Assembly: GCA_933207985.1 (NCBI GenBank)
Contig: OW240924.1
Coordinates: 70,054,742-70,118,741, forward strand
DNA from: Pelobates cultripes
Taxonomy: Eukaryota > Chordata > Amphibia > Anura > Pelobatidae
Direction: 5' to 3'
DNA length: 64,000 bases
The notes under the pieces were generated by a model. It was not told where the DNA came from, ran no database searches, and saw only the letters and a program-made list of their open reading frames with translations. Within the stretch, counting starts at the first letter, position 1; every line of letters starts with the position of its first letter. Both the position numbers and the translations under genes were made by a program. Below are positions 14,190 to 28,672 of the stretch, piece after piece.

Positions 14190-15030
14190 TAAACTCCATA
14201 AGGCTCTGTAGCTACAGTGGTAAAGACCATTAAACAATTTAAAGAAATTGGCAGTCATGAGGACCAACCATGGTCACACAGGTCAAGGGTGAAAGCAGAA
14301 TCAAAGTTCATCTGAATCAAAAGTCTGCAAAACCAGTTATTAATTGCCCTGAAACACAGGCTCGGCTAACCAAAAAATGTTTCAACGTAAATCCTCATCA
14401 CCTGTATATCAAATGTGTTTTGTCACAATTACTTTGCGTGTTTTGATTAGCCTCCGTTAAGAGTGTTGGCACTTCATAAATAAAAATAATAACATCAACT
14501 GTTCAGAACAGATTAAGAAAAGCTGGCCAAACTGTAAGAATTGCAACAGAGGGTGATAAAATTGCAAAATAAAGGACGAGGATAGCCTGGACGAAAAAGC
14601 GAGAAATTAGATATTGAAAGGACTAAAGATTGGTTGATTACATCAAAAGTTCAAGTACTTTGGTCAGATCAGTATTCACAGTATTCGTGAGAAACTGGGA
14701 GAGGGTAAACATGAATTCTGCATTCTTGATTTTGTCTTTTAAGTTTAGAGAAGAAAATGGCATAGTTTGGGGCTGTTTTTGCTAGTGGCCTTTTCAAAGT
14801 CAATGGCACCTGCAAATGGGATTGTTTTTATAGCATACTTCAGAAGCACAAAGGATTAGGACTTTTAAGAAGGTCTTAAGTCTTGGGCAAAATAATGACC
14901 TGACAGACATCTCAAAGATGAGCAAGAATTATCTTTCAACAAAAAGAAACCCATACCATATGGGTTAGAGTTTTGGAGACAGGGCAAGTCAGCACTTGTA
15001 TGGGATGAACTGGGCTAAAGAGATTAAAAA
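14190..15030 (+). pseudogene. decayed Tc1 transposase, plus strand, nearly full length
   Basis: Pieces in different frames line up in the right order for a Tc1 transposase. TIKQFKEIGSHEDQP (from about 14228) matches the first helix-turn-helix region. VQNRLRKAG (from about 14499) matches the second. VLWSDQ (from about 14655) holds the first catalytic Asp. NNDLTDISKMSKNYL (about 14890-14938) holds the second Asp block. VWDELG (about 15000) lies near the third catalytic region. Stops and frameshifts separate the pieces, so it cannot be functional. It belongs to a different Tc1 subfamily from the minus-strand relic just before it. Confidence 0.85.
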
Positions 15031-17949
15031 CACACATTATACAGATACCCACAAGTAACCCATGTATCACTGAAATGTAGCAACAACAAAAAAAAAATCA
15101 CCCCCCAACGCCCACGCGGCATTAAGACAAGTTTGGTAAAATCCTGCACAAATTTACTATGCGAACACCTTCTACTTGAGACTTTTTTTAAAGTTGGTAT
15201 TAGGAAACGTCTACGATTACAATGGGATAATGTTGTTAAACATTGGATTGCTTTTCCTGTTTTGTACATTGTAAAATGATCTAAAGTTGTAAAACGTCCA
15301 TTTAATGAATATTCGTTTTAAATAATTCTACCAAAATCCCCAGCGAGAGCACTCCGATACTGCCAAAAGGCAGGTTAGCATTGGCTAAATATATATATTT
15401 TTTAACCTCTAACCTAGCTCTAAAAATAAATACAACGCAATGATCGTTAAAAAATAAAAATGAATCAATACAGACTGCAAAGTCCACTTTTGATTTGTCA
15501 CTTAACCAGTGCTTTAACCGTATACCGGGTTCATTTGGACTTTGGGACATAATTTTTTGTCAGTCTTGTTTTATACATATATACAATCACAAGACAAATG
15601 CATGTGCGCACACACACACAAACGCACATACACAACATAGATTAAGTCTTGGGGGAGAAGCAAAGAACACATTTCTACCGTGGCCTAACCTCACAAACTC
15701 GACACTGCCTGAATACTCTGTAGCGAAATAAGCACAACCAACCCAAAACGGATTACCCTGGCTGATACACTATACATGTTAGAATATTCTGCCGTCCTAG
15801 ACATTTTTTGTTGTTGCTAAACAACATGTATTCCAGCCTCGTAGGAGTATTTCTGTCTTAAAGAAGAAATGCCTTTTTGGGATACCGCCTGCAGCAAAAA
15901 AAAAAACCTGAAAACTATCCTATTACAGCATTTTGTTATCAGCGTTATCAAAGAATGTAGCTGGAACTCAAAGTAGAATCAGTGCACAAATCACAGGCTG
16001 CAGTTAGCTCATTACATTGCCATTTAAAGGGATTTTTGACAACCGAATGATTTCTGGATTTAAGATGGCTTCTACGTGGTTTAGAAAGGTCGAAACATTC
16101 ACTTAACTCCCCGTAATCTAAAATCTGAACTTTGACAAAGAACTACAAGAATCTACTTTACAATAATCTGTGGTAGCAATAGGTAAACACACTTAATGCA
16201 CATTGAAGCACACATTGACAATGCACAGGTGCACAGACTAATGTCCATACGCAAAACTCACAGGCAGTTTCAAACTGTGTATTTTACTTTCTATTGTCTA
16301 AAGGCTTAACTCATACTTACTGAGCACCATTACGCAACCTCACAAATATCTGCATAAAATGAAAAAAAGGAAAAATATCACTTTTTTCTTTTAACATTTC
16401 CTTATAACATCCTGCATGTGGATTTTGAGAAACATATTAGAAAGGAATAAAAATGCTTGTTTCTCTTCTCATTATGTCTGTAGGCTGTACTTCACTTCGG
16501 TTTCATGGCTAAGTTCCACCACCACTGTTCCACAAGCCGTTTCCATGAGATCTGAACCTGTTTATGCTTATATTTCAACGCTCCAAAGGCCAACTTTCCC
16601 TTACTCTCAGTAACAAAAGGACAACCGCTTTCCTTTACATGACCGTTTGTTTTTTTGTTTTTTTTACTTGTACCCTGTCCTACATTGCCAGTTAGTAAAT
16701 TTCCCCAAACGCCTGTTTCTCCAAGAACCTTCTTTACCGGCATATGTTAGTGACTCCAATTTCACAAGGCATTACTCTCAATCTATGTGATAAAAGATCA
16801 TTTTAAAGTCCTGCCTATCAAATTCGGAAGACTGTATACACTTCGCTACAGGACTATTTTTCTAACCTTTGAATTACCCTAAAATGAAACAGAAACCCAG
16901 TATGATCACTGCTGTAACCTGCTTTTATATGTCAACCTGTCTGGGGCTTTGTATACTGCGCTCTCTATAGGATTACCTTATTTACACAAAGGGACAACTA
17001 CGATCAAGCCTCACTTTTCTCCACGTACCCCAATGATATAGAAGTGCCACATTACAACGTTCCCCTGCAAAAAAACAAAACCTAAATGTTCATAACATAT
17101 CCCTACCATTACCTACAAAATAACATTTCTGAGGAATTTGTTATCTAATCTAATATAGCAACCTCTGAAGATTATGGTCTGTGATCTTCTATACACAATA
17201 ATTTCTCGGAGTAACTTTTTTTTTATGTGCCATATGGTCATCTTTTCAAAAGATACGGACTTTACGGAAGTAACTATTACATTCAAAGGTTACACATAAA
17301 ACATTAAAAAAGAGAGAGAGAGAAAAAAAAGAATCCAGTACTTCAAACCTTCAAATTCAGCTTTTTTCTTGGGAAAGGCAAGTTCAGGAAATACTTCCAT
17401 TGTTCTCTTTGTAGAACAATCCTGGATAACTTTGAATATATACCAAATAGGGATTTTCTTGGCCGACATGATATAAACAGTATAATTTTACACCTCTTTA
17501 ACAGCAAACAGACATTTCCTGAGCTGTTTCTGTTGATCACTACAAAGCAGACACTATCTACACAAAAGAACTCCAGGTTATGGGTGGGAATCTTCTGTCA
17601 AAGAATGGGAATCTGCATTAAGGGCCCAGTGGGTTTGACTTGTGGCTGCCCATATGTGGTAAAGATATCAAAACTCACACGTCAGGAAATCAGTTTTCTC
17701 CCAGTACCTCCAAAAATGAATTTCCGAGACTGATTATCTAGGTCAGACCCCACTTTTGTATTTCTTTAGACTATTTATACAGCTTTGGTGCCAGTGTGAA
17801 ATGGTGAAGACAAATCTTTGTCTCAAGTAATAACCGTATAGAACATTTGCCCAAAATTTGTTGCTGGTCCAATGTATTTGAAGTCCGTTAACTGACCGTT
17901 TTAAGATTGTGTCCACCTCTACAACTTATGTCAATGGTACCTACTATGT

Positions 17950-19120
17950 CTCTGCATACTACAGTCTACTGCAGAATGCTTTGATTTCTAACTCCAGAAA
18001 AGTGCTTTTGAACCTTATTATATTTTAGGCATGAATGGAACGGCTATTGATAATGTGGAAGAGTACAGCTTCCAAATTCCCAATCAATACTCAAAATAGA
18101 TTTGCGTGATGATGATCGTGAATGCCTTTCCATTTATTGTAAATTTCACAAACTGAATGTGAAATTAGGTTTTACTGAAAGACCTGGAACGAGGGACGCG
18201 TGCCTTAAAAAACGAATACAATCTTCCGACTTCACTGTACCTGGAATAAAATGATTCACAGAAACACAGCAGATTTACTTTGTAGGGCGCTACAACTTCT
18301 TCATGAATTAATAGCAGCTTGCTGCTTTTTCATCTCGCACTTCCCCTTTTATTCACCATGCCAACACTGAATTTGGGAATAGTGGAGATGCTGTGGGGGC
18401 ACAAAGAAAGAGGTGGAGAACTGTAGTAAATGCTTCTCAGTGATACCCATGGATGCTTCTTAATGTGATAAGGTTCAGCGACTCTCAGAAGGTTTCACAG
18501 TTTTCCACTCTTTATCAGATACTCCCAGTTCATTATGGTGAAATAAATGAACAATTCTGGAACCTCGCACCAGAAAAATAACACTAATTGGTCCCAAAGG
18601 TGAGTTTGGTTCCGTCAATGAAATCAAATATAGGACAGGGTCCCGCTGCCTGCATCCTACATCATACCAAGCACTAGGGAGACCTCTAAATTACATACTA
18701 TAATTGACATCAGAGATATCAAACCACATCAGTGAATATCTTTATTAGCATCAAAATCGTTTGCAAACAGAGCTTCCTCTGTGTTATTAAACAGAACTTG
18801 TTCTAGGTGTTGCCTCACTAATTAGGATGAGCCTGAGGAAGGAATCTGGGTCGTGTTAAATTAATTGGAATGAGCATGAAAATTAGCAGAGCGAACTGCA
18901 TCAATTTTCTATAGAAGGCATCCCTTTCACGCGGAGAGAAAAAATGGATATCACCAAGAATTAACTAAAACCCTTTCAAGTGCTTGCCAGCACTGAGTTG
19001 CAGAAGCCCACAAATATCACTCTCAATTTTTGTGTATGGTAATGAGAGGTTTTTAGCGGAGACTGTAAGTGTACAGAGGCAAAGAGGGCGTACCTTGCAG
19101 GGCAAGGGGCCAAAGCGTAC
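17950..19120. promoter_or_regulatory. candidate conserved non-coding region (intron 7)
   Basis: Long repeat-free sequence with many homeodomain-type cores (TAAT, 'attaattgg', 'aattagga') and mixed composition, notably 18100-18250 and 18780-18990. I see no coding potential. Inferred as a possible enhancer cluster from location in a developmental-regulator intron. Confidence 0.25.
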
Positions 19121-19875
19121 AGATTTTCGTTTATTTGTAAGTATTCTCTGATATTCCTGGAATAGTATATATCATTAGTGATATATTAGTGCCTAAATGT
19201 ACAAGTTGGTAAAACGCCTTGAATTCCCCGAGTCCTTGATAATCCGAAATAGCAAGGATACAATGAAGAAAGGGGGAAAGGCATGTTTTTCAATTACGCT
19301 AATCTGTTATTCATTTCTGAAGATATGCAATAACTGTGCATTAAAACGTCTCATCAGAAGAGATGCAATGTAACTTCGAAACAGAAGGAATGGGGGGAAA
19401 TCTTAATGTTTTACCATGAAAGTCCTGTATGCACTATATCAGATCAATCTTCCTACTTGTACAGCCTGGAGCTTAACGCAGTACCTTGCATATACACCAA
19501 GTCCCTGAATGCAATGTCACTTCGATGCCTGTCATGGCAGAAATTGTCTGTATTGTATGGCAGGATTTTACGGAACAGTCAGGCCTGTGCCAACAACACT
19601 ACGGATTCTAGACTAAGCTCTTCCATGTGGCCGAAACAGCACTGGTTCTTGCAATCTAGTTCTACCTTCGTTCCTTAAATAACAAGTTGTGGAGAACTGT
19701 CAATGGAATGAAAATTGTAGGCCAAAATAGCCAAGTTGATAGGTTTTGAAATTTTACTACATTTTGATTGCATTTCCCCTTTTAATATTTCACAATGTGT
19801 GATTTAGTAAATAAAGCCCTTTAAATATTAAGACAGGTGCAGCACAGAACGGGCAGCCATATTTTCTTTCCCTTC

Positions 19876-20260
19876 TTAAAGGAACACAAAACAACTAGAG
19901 CACTTTTGCTTGCCGAAGTGCTTTCTGTGTGAAGACAATCGGCCTTGTTACTTCCTGGTTTGTTTAGCTCAGTGGCGCTAGACGCAACAGTCAGGAACTT
20001 GATCCGAGCACCTCCCTTGCAAAGACTTCTCATTGAGCTGCATTGGGAAGTCTGTGATTGGACAGCCACAAAAAGTCTTGGCGAGGTTAGAAGGGGAGGG
20101 CTTCCAAAGCCTGCATACAAGAAAACGGCATTGTTTCTAAACTCTTTTAAGATATACCCCAATGAGAAAAGCTAATAATGAAATATATGTATTTTTACAT
20201 TAGGGGTTTATCTACTAAATAGTGATTTAAGAAAAATAAATATGGGTAGTTAAGTGTCTC
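19876..20260 (+). repeat. dispersed repeat R1, copy 1 (TTAAAGGAAC end)
   Basis: It begins TTAAAGGAACAC and shares long stretches with the reverse complement of 33867-34280. Examples are 'ctcattgagctgcattggga', 'gtctgtgattggacagcc' and 'tagaaggggagggctt'. The 3' part shares 'tatctactaaa' and 'agtgat' with copy 2. Probably a TTAA-type non-autonomous DNA transposon. Open frames on both strands across it are incidental. Confidence 0.75.
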
Positions 20261-20459
20261 TCAGAAAAAACAGCCTCTGTTTTACACATTATATTAGAAG
20301 GCATAACAGAACTGTGTTCAGAGAACAAGCCCAATAAATAGCCCCCATGTTTAACACTCAAAACTCTGAAAAAATGCCCTGCCTCCCACACTTCATCTCC
20401 TAGATGCTCCCTTCTCCCCCTACTCATTTAGCATGTTGAAATAAGTTGTACTCATGACA

Positions 20460-20990
20460 AAACAGCGGGGAGAGAATAAACTTAATTCGTAATCCCAGGA
20501 GTAGAGCGAGGGAAATTCTCAGAGCTCCTCATTAGAACGGCTAAAATGAGCTGTGAAGCATCTTCTGCAACTGGAAGATTAGACTAGTGATGGATCCTTC
20601 GTTTAAAATGCAGCTGTTTTATTCTGCTTTAGTAATTAATTCTTTTTCCAATAGTGTATTGATTAAGCGTAGACCCTGATATAGTTCAAACTGAAAATGA
20701 TCTCTCGTGACTGCAGTGATGTTGGAGGAGTCAATGAAAACTTCCTAGCGTTCCACCGGCCTACTGGCCTAAGTCTGTCCAGGGAAGACCAGTTTTTCAC
20801 TCATAAATTAGTCAGGCCATGTGCTGCTCAGCTCCTGTGTTAGCCGATCCCTGCTTTTGTCCTGAAGCTTGCAGACTTCGCCTGCTCCCTTTTGTACTGT
20901 CATACAAAGTCAGTAATGCAACCGCAGCCGTTCAGAGCTCACACTTAAGGTATACAGCTATTCCTCCAAAATGCATTCCTTTCTTTAGAT
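20460..20990. promoter_or_regulatory. candidate conserved non-coding element (intron 7)
   Basis: Repeat-free sequence with homeobox-type motifs ('agtaattaattc', 'cctcattaga', 'tattgattaag'). The centre, 20570-20720, looks most constrained by complexity. Function is inferred. Confidence 0.3.
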
Positions 20991-23989
20991 TTTTCCTTCT
21001 TCACATATACAGCTGCAACTTACAGAGAACACAGAAATCTGTGGGATGCCCCCAGGGACCCAAGTAACAGAGAATTCATTGCTTGGGTGTATAGGCAGTT
21101 TTGTGTAAAAGACTACAAAAAAAGATAAAGAAAACAAAGTTGAAAAAAAAAAAAGATCTTTAAAAGTCCTCTTTATGAAGATGTCCTTATGGGCCACTAA
21201 ACGATGCCCTACATATTTCACATTAAGTAATCCCCAGAAATGTAATCAATCAAGTTATGGATAAAAGGGGGACGGATGAATTCTGAATTTATATCACTTT
21301 ACTGATACACAAGTCTAGTGAAACATGGCAAATTCAAGGATGTGTGGAGCTTTTATGAAATATTGGGCTTCCTCTGCAGCAATACAGGATTATAGTAGAA
21401 ACATTGGCAGTTTGGATTAATTTCAAGAGTAAAAAAATAATTACCGTAAATAAGCTAAAAAAAAAAACAAAAAAAAAAAAACACTCCAGTTAGGGAACCC
21501 TGAGATTCTAAAATGACATGTAAATGAAGCAGACATGGAATGGGAACTGATCCTCGGGAGACTTTCCACCGCTTCCTGTCTCCTGAGCATGTCTGCCATG
21601 TTTCTCGATCCCCTGCAGACTTGACCTGTGACCTCACCTTTGTCCCCAATCTTTTTTATACCAATGTATGAAAAATCAAGACCTGTAAAATTACACAGGT
21701 CTACACAGAACCAATAGACTCTGTATAGGTTTGGGTTCAGGCGAAAGGGTAAGGGGAAAGGAAGAGGTCATGTAAGGTCATAAGCAAAGTCAGCAACTCA
21801 GACTGGTCACCTAAATCTTATTCTAGCCATCATAAAAATGTTAGCTCACAAAATAAAATATATATTAACGCTTCCGGATCAGAACAGTGTTACCAGCAGT
21901 AAATGGATGTATTTCATGGCACACGCTTAGCATGTTTTCTTATTACTATCGACCCATCTTGAGAAGCCATATTGACCCGTACATTGTACCTAATTTATTA
22001 CCCAGGAATAGGGGATTGCACAATTTGCGTCCCAAAGGGTTTCTGGATACTTACGTCAAAATGTATTTAAGTAATGACTGGGAAAGAGACACTTAAAAGT
22101 GTCTGCTAACTTCTAATAAAAGCAATTTTCCAAAATGTTCCATAAGTAATATATTTATCTAGGGATTCAGAAAAAGTGTTTAGCAATATCGTTACTGTAT
22201 TTTGGAGCTACATTTACATCTCATGTATAGGCATAAGATCTTGAGGTTCTCCATGCAGACATTTATACATTAGCCGTTATTATAGCCCATAATGAACTGT
22301 AATTCAAACTTACCTAAAAGAAATGTACAAATAATATGATTTTAAATTCCATGTCTAAGTGAGAATTGTAGATGCACCCTGATAACTTGCCATCACTTCA
22401 CTATAGTAGACTTTGAATACAAAAAAAGAAATAAGTAAATGCCTGGACCCCACAACATAAATGTTTAGTTGGAATCTTTACTATAGTATGAACTGTTTTT
22501 TTTTTTTTTTTACTGTTTTCAAGGGCATGTTTTAAAAGACGCACAAAAATAAATCTCAGAGCTTACAGAGTCCAGATCTAGTAAAAATAAATATAAAAAA
22601 TAATAAATAAACTAAAATGTTGTGACTTTGGAGATCTAAATGCTCCACTCATTTGGAGTACTGCATTAGATGTGATCCACTGGTTGACAAGTGTTCCAAG
22701 TGTAAAACCTGCGTTCGTTATGAATTCCTTTTACAAAGCATTATTTGCAGAATAAACTATTCAAGAGACTTCAAAATGTTCCACACATATAAACATTGCT
22801 GGTTATGTAAAAAGATTTTTTTTTTTTTTTTAATGAACACATTAACTCCTACTTGCAATCAGCTTCCTCCTCTCTGTGAGATCAGGAACACAATGTTTAA
22901 TGAAAGCGTCAAGGACCCTTCTCTATTCCAATCTGACAGTTACATCTCAATTTCTATCACAAGTCAACATCTAAAATAAACACACAGGTTATAAATCCTC
23001 AGGCACTGCCACTTTCACTGCAATGAATTGTTTTACAAACCAAATGAAGATTAGGGGAAGTATTAAATGTTGGTGATAAACATAAGAAAATACATTAAAA
23101 AATATATAAATACAATATAAAAAATATGTTGATTGGCACGTTATATACACAAACCCTGAACCTCATGCTGAGCTTTTTTGCACTTAAAATGGATTTTAGT
23201 TAAATTAAACCTTTTGGGGCATTGTTATATAAACTAATATTGTTCCACATTTTTAAACAAAAAGGTAACTGTGTTAAACAAAGCACATCCTTTTAGCACT
23301 TACAATGCATAAACATGAAAGAATGCCTCTCTAAAGAGATATTACAATAACGGACTTGCCTTTAATTGCAGATTTAAAATTCTCTCCCTTTTTAAATATA
23401 TGTTAACTGAGAAATATAGCTAAAACAAGGCCACTAGATACTATCATATCATGACTGGATCATGTGTTCTGATTACCCCACAGGAGGCCAAGGTAAGTCA
23501 TTTTTTAATGCACTATACATTATAGGTTTAAAGAAAAAAATAATAATAATAGGCCCTATATACAGACACATTTGTACATTTTCTATCTAATCTTTTGTAT
23601 AATAAAATTATTATTTTTTACATTTTTTTTTATTTTTAATCTTATACAGAGGGTGTTTTAACTATATTGCTTGTTGCTATTGCTAGGACAATAGCTGAAA
23701 CATGCACGTGGTTTATGGAAGGCCGTAGAATTTGGTTTATTACATTCCAAAAAAATGTGGAAAGTGTATTGAAGTCTGTAATAGTAAGTTCTTAAGGCTA
23801 ACAGGTCGTAGAGCCTTCACCCGCTTTGGCGATAGCCTACGACTTCTTACAGCGCTCATATGCTAGGCAATGGGATGCTCCTGTGCAGCTAAACTTGGAT
23901 GCTTCCCAACGGCGGTCAGACGGCTGTCGTTGAGAAGAGCGTACACTTAAGACCTAGGTAATTGATTGTAACACAATCTACATGCATTA

Positions 23990-24140
23990 GAGAGAGCTCA
24001 GTTGGGCCAGTGATTTAGTGGTTAGGGGAGATGCTTTGAACATTAGCAGTAGCTCTAGGACCATGTCATCTGTAAAGTGACTGCAAAGCTTGTCTCTATA
24101 GTGCTGTAAATTTCATTGGATGTTTCAGAAGCACCAGATA
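23990..24140 (+). repeat. possible tRNA-like SINE fragment
   Basis: 'gtgatttagtggttagggg' followed by 'agctctaggaccatg' vaguely recalls the A- and B-box order of tRNA-derived SINEs. The B-box core is poor and no cloverleaf can be drawn. Weak call. Confidence 0.25.
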
Positions 24141-24779
24141 CATTGTATCATTAGGCAGGTGGTAAAAAGACCTTATTAATTAATATTTGATTAAGGATGC
24201 GCATGTATGGGCAGGGTCAATGTAATGACTGAGCGCCAGTTGATTCTGTATTGACTAGAACAGGTGATTTGAGTAAATAGTATTTAAACTCCACCACCTT
24301 CCCTCTCTTTATTACAAAATGGAGTGTAAGAGTTAACCAAAATGTTTTGGACCTTGAGGAAAGCTGTTTGGTATGGGAGAGAAAAAACATATACACGCTT
24401 TGTGCTCTAGAACCTGTGTGTGTTTTGTACAAGTTAGATAAACAGACAGACAATACTGATGAAGATATCCAATAAGCCAGAAACTGTAAAACGGTGACTA
24501 GGAAAATTCAAATTATAGGCCAAGCTTTCTGATCTGGAACAAAATTCACCAACACAGATATTTTTAGCAGATCTGCTATTTTGGCTTAGAATACCCTTCT
24601 CATCTCTACAAATTCCAGTTTAGTGAACATGCTTCTCGAATTTCAAGAACTCATGGCGTCTCTAGATTTAGAATAAGAAACGTTAGGGAGATTGTTGCTA
24701 GTTAATGCGGACAGTGCACACAGGCAGAGGCACGGATTTTAAAAATGTTAGTGAGAAAGCTGTTAAGTCACTATATTGC

Positions 24780-24965
24780 ATTTTAGTGTATGGTCAATGG
24801 GGATTTTCCCTAAACACCAAATTGCAGAGAATTGGGAACTGAATTCCAAAATGTAGATAAAATAATCGTTTGGGAAAAATTAATCAACTACAGTCGCAGC
24901 CTGGATATGTTTGCTTAAATTCAGCAATCACTACAATTTTCTGTTTAGCAAGTAAACCCTAACCT
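24780..24965. repeat. AT-rich dispersed repeat ('aaacaccaaattg' family)
   Basis: 'ctaaacaccaaattgcagagaattg' type sequence near 24810 and 'ccaaaatgtag' match the family seen at 51455, 55240 and 55585. There is no coding content. It is probably an old non-autonomous DNA element. Confidence 0.5.
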
Positions 24966-27900
24966 GTCTTGCTATAACAGAAGATGTGATGTAGAGAGAG
25001 GGTCAATGTTAACAGGGATTTAGTAAATGTAACAGCAGGATCGACTGCTCATTCCGTCAGACCCACATTGTAATCACAATGAGCTGCCTTGGCTAGAGTT
25101 CCCCTGTTTGCTGATTGCTTTGCCATAGAACCAAGCACCATAACCTCGAGAGACTGGTGGAAATGAGAGAACCAGTCTGCCAGCAGACAGACTGGCCAGA
25201 AAGAATCTTGCGCAATCAGTTCTGGTGGAATGGAAGGTGCCTTTGGTTTCTGGGCAGAGGTGAGGTTAAAGGTTAAGTCAGCAGGGAATTCGAAAAACAA
25301 GACAGACACATTGGTGTTGGGCCTGAGAGGAGACAGGAAGCCAAAGAAATCTCATGAGAGCCAGCAGTTGAAAGAATAGAGATTGCAGGGGCAACAGAAG
25401 CTCTGAATGTCTCACAAAACGAAGGAGTTAAAATTCCTCAGAAAGAAATGTCTCTCCTTAAAAACACATGAGTAAAACATGTCACACACAATAACATTGA
25501 TATTACCAAATAGTTATATTATGATGGCGATTGGGTTTCGCTGGCCACTTGCCTGCAGAGCTAACTATCTAATCAGTTGTGCCTTAGGATAAACAATCAC
25601 TTTAGGTTTATTAATAAAGGACATAGGAATCAAGCTATCTCTGCAACGTATTTGCTTTTGCAAGAATGTACCTTCCATAAATTCTTGGCAACAAGGGGAA
25701 AGTCTGTAATACGTGAAATGGCAAATTTATTGTGTGTTCATTTCCAAAACAGATAATATTCAGGATCACAAAATACTGTATGTTCTTTTCCCTCTAATAA
25801 GAAAATGTAATGCTCCAGTCCCTCCTGGTAAATACTGACTATCGTACTTACTGCATGTACGAAGAATGACCAAAGGTGTCAGTGCCAAGCTCAAACGGTA
25901 GCCAAAAATCCTCATGGTTACTTCCTTAAAACTTTGGAAGAAAAAGGAATTCTGTTATCCCATAAACTGAAGGAATGTGTGCTAGTCTGTACCACTCAGT
26001 ACTAGCTCACTGTAAAACCGTTCATTTCAGATTTTGTAAAAAAAATAAATAATCTAAATTGCTTTATCACACACACTTATCTGTTTATTTCCCTTCTTTG
26101 GATATATAGGGGCATATTCATAGCATATTTGTATCTGTACCACATCAAAGTAAATGTTAGCAACCACCATGCATAAATAGGTCTACAATAAAATACACAT
26201 CCTATTAAGAAAGGAATAAATATAAATCTTATACGCACCCATTCTGATATCTGTCATTGAAAACAGAGCATCAAAGATCACTGTTTTAATATATGGTTAA
26301 CAATATACTACTGCACTGCAAGGTACTATATGTGATATGTATATTTCAGAGCATTATTATATGTATACATATACAATATTGCACAAAGCATTATTACATG
26401 GCTATGTAATAATAATAATAATAGATAAGTAGTTCAAGCTACTACATGGCTATGTTTCTACTACTGCTGTGCGAGTTATTATATATCGCAAATTGGATTT
26501 ATTGTGGTTTTATTTTCTCAACATCAATTCACTTTCCTTGCTATTAAATAGCTCTGTTAATACATCACTTTCCCTGCTACCATGTTTACTAGCATTAAAA
26601 GAGTTTTCGTTTTTTTTCGTTTGCGGTATGCCAATTTAATTATATGTATTATTAATTTTAGTTTCATGTTACCCTGCCAGTTATTGCTTGGCACATCATA
26701 ATATCAGAGTGTTGCAGATATAAACTGTGCGATTGCAGGTTAAAAGTGAGAGAGGAGAGAGACGGGGGACCACGGCTCATGCATTAGCCACGTCAAGCCG
26801 AGTATCAGGTAACAGGAAGGGAACTAGTTGCCACATGAATTGTGCCTTTAAGGAGAAGGGTGATGACAGCAAAGTACAATAGCACGGATCCTAAAGTCAC
26901 CAAAGAAGATATCCCCCTTTCAGGCTTCATGGGCAATTAATGTGTGGAGCAGGTCAGTCTAAGCAGAGTTACAAACTTAAACTACACTTATAATAAAACA
27001 GGTATATACCCCTGTCTATCTACAGTCCATTCACAGAGACGTTAATCTTCGTGGCATCTTTAACCTTTCATCTGCTGGGGATCAGATGCCGGAAGAATTA
27101 CTTCTCTGTTGTCACTCAGAGTGTTCACATAGTCCGAACTAAACTCGAAAACATCCCTTAATAAATGGATAAATAGTTGCTTGACATAGAAATCAACTGC
27201 AAGTATTTTATTTTTTTCCATCTAATCTACAATAACCAGGTTTTGGCCAGAGGAAAAGTAGTTAACAGCAAAAAGGTTTTCTGAATGTCGGAAAATTAGC
27301 AGAAGATCTGAGCACTTGCTATAAAGCCATAGGACTCTGCACGGGGTCTGCCTGGAACTCTTTGGCCTAGAATACGAGAAGAAGCACATGTATTATAGTG
27401 TGCAGAAAGCATGCCCCAGGGATCTTCCAATAAGTGCTGAGGATACCATACAAATCAATGGGAAAACCAGCACTACCAGACTGCCTATACAATGCTTCTA
27501 ATAAACTGCACTCCCAGGGGCCATAAGGTATTTCCCTAGGTCCCAGCGACCTAGAGTTCAGGCAGATATAGGGTAGGGCACAGCTGTGTAATGGGACTGA
27601 GGGGTTGTATAGGGTCATGTGTAGCACACCAAACAGAGGAAAGCTAATGGCCTCTCAAATACAGCATTAGGTTGTTAATATACTGTAAAACATACAGCTG
27701 TTAACGCTTCCAAAACACACAGCATACCAAATCTGTGTGCAAAACAAACGGTATAGTCAGTAAGCACAGAATAATCTAATAAACTGAAATAAAAGCCAAT
27801 GTGATTCAATTATAGGTGTAAATTTGACTGCTAATGAAAACACCCAGTCAAATAAGACATAACGAGTGACACCTTAAAATGCATGAACATGTACAACTAG

Positions 27901-28672
27901 CACAAAATGTAGAACCAAAAGTAACACAACAGTTTTTAAAAAGAAACTTGGCAAAATTATTAACAAATATGCCTAAAAAAAAAAAAAAAGAAGATCCTTT
28001 TCTGAAAAGACAGCCATTTATAATTCAATTGATATAGCAAAGTAAGCAGTATGCACCTCCCCATGGGGGTATAGGTAAGATGTACTTTATAACTCCAGAT
28101 AACTGATGATGACATGGAACAGAGAGCTCAGCTGATTACCAGGAGTACCACGCTTCCTTTGCTCCCGTCCTGTAAATGTGGTCCTATGCTCCAAACGTTC
28201 CCTCACTGCCCCATTATCCACTAGTTGCTGGAAGAGATAAGCAAGTTGTCTGGGCCAGTCCCTCTTCCTATTTACTTCTCACTTCCCTCTTTTCCATTGA
28301 AAAGTGCCATCTGATTTTAAGAATGTGAAATGACTAATGTCTACCACCCACATCCTTCCTATCTCACCACCCACATCAGATAAAAACAGCCTCCATGCTG
28401 CACTGATAACTGGATGTCAAAGTCTACAAAAAAAAGCTAATTAAATCCCTGAAATCCAAAACAGAACCCAAGACATGGACTGTAAATCCCAGTATGCACG
28501 CGGTTTGAGACCAAGCCAACCACTGATGGATTACGGCTAATGGACTATGGTGACAGACGTGGAAACACTACCTATTTAGGGACTGATACACTTGTATCTG
28601 TGCCAGAGCAAAGAAATGTATCCTATCAAATGTAAGAGACTGTGATATATATATACAAAGTGATTGATACAC

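Noticed and set aside
24000..24090. A tRNA gene
   Set aside because: No cloverleaf or proper B box. At most a decayed SINE.
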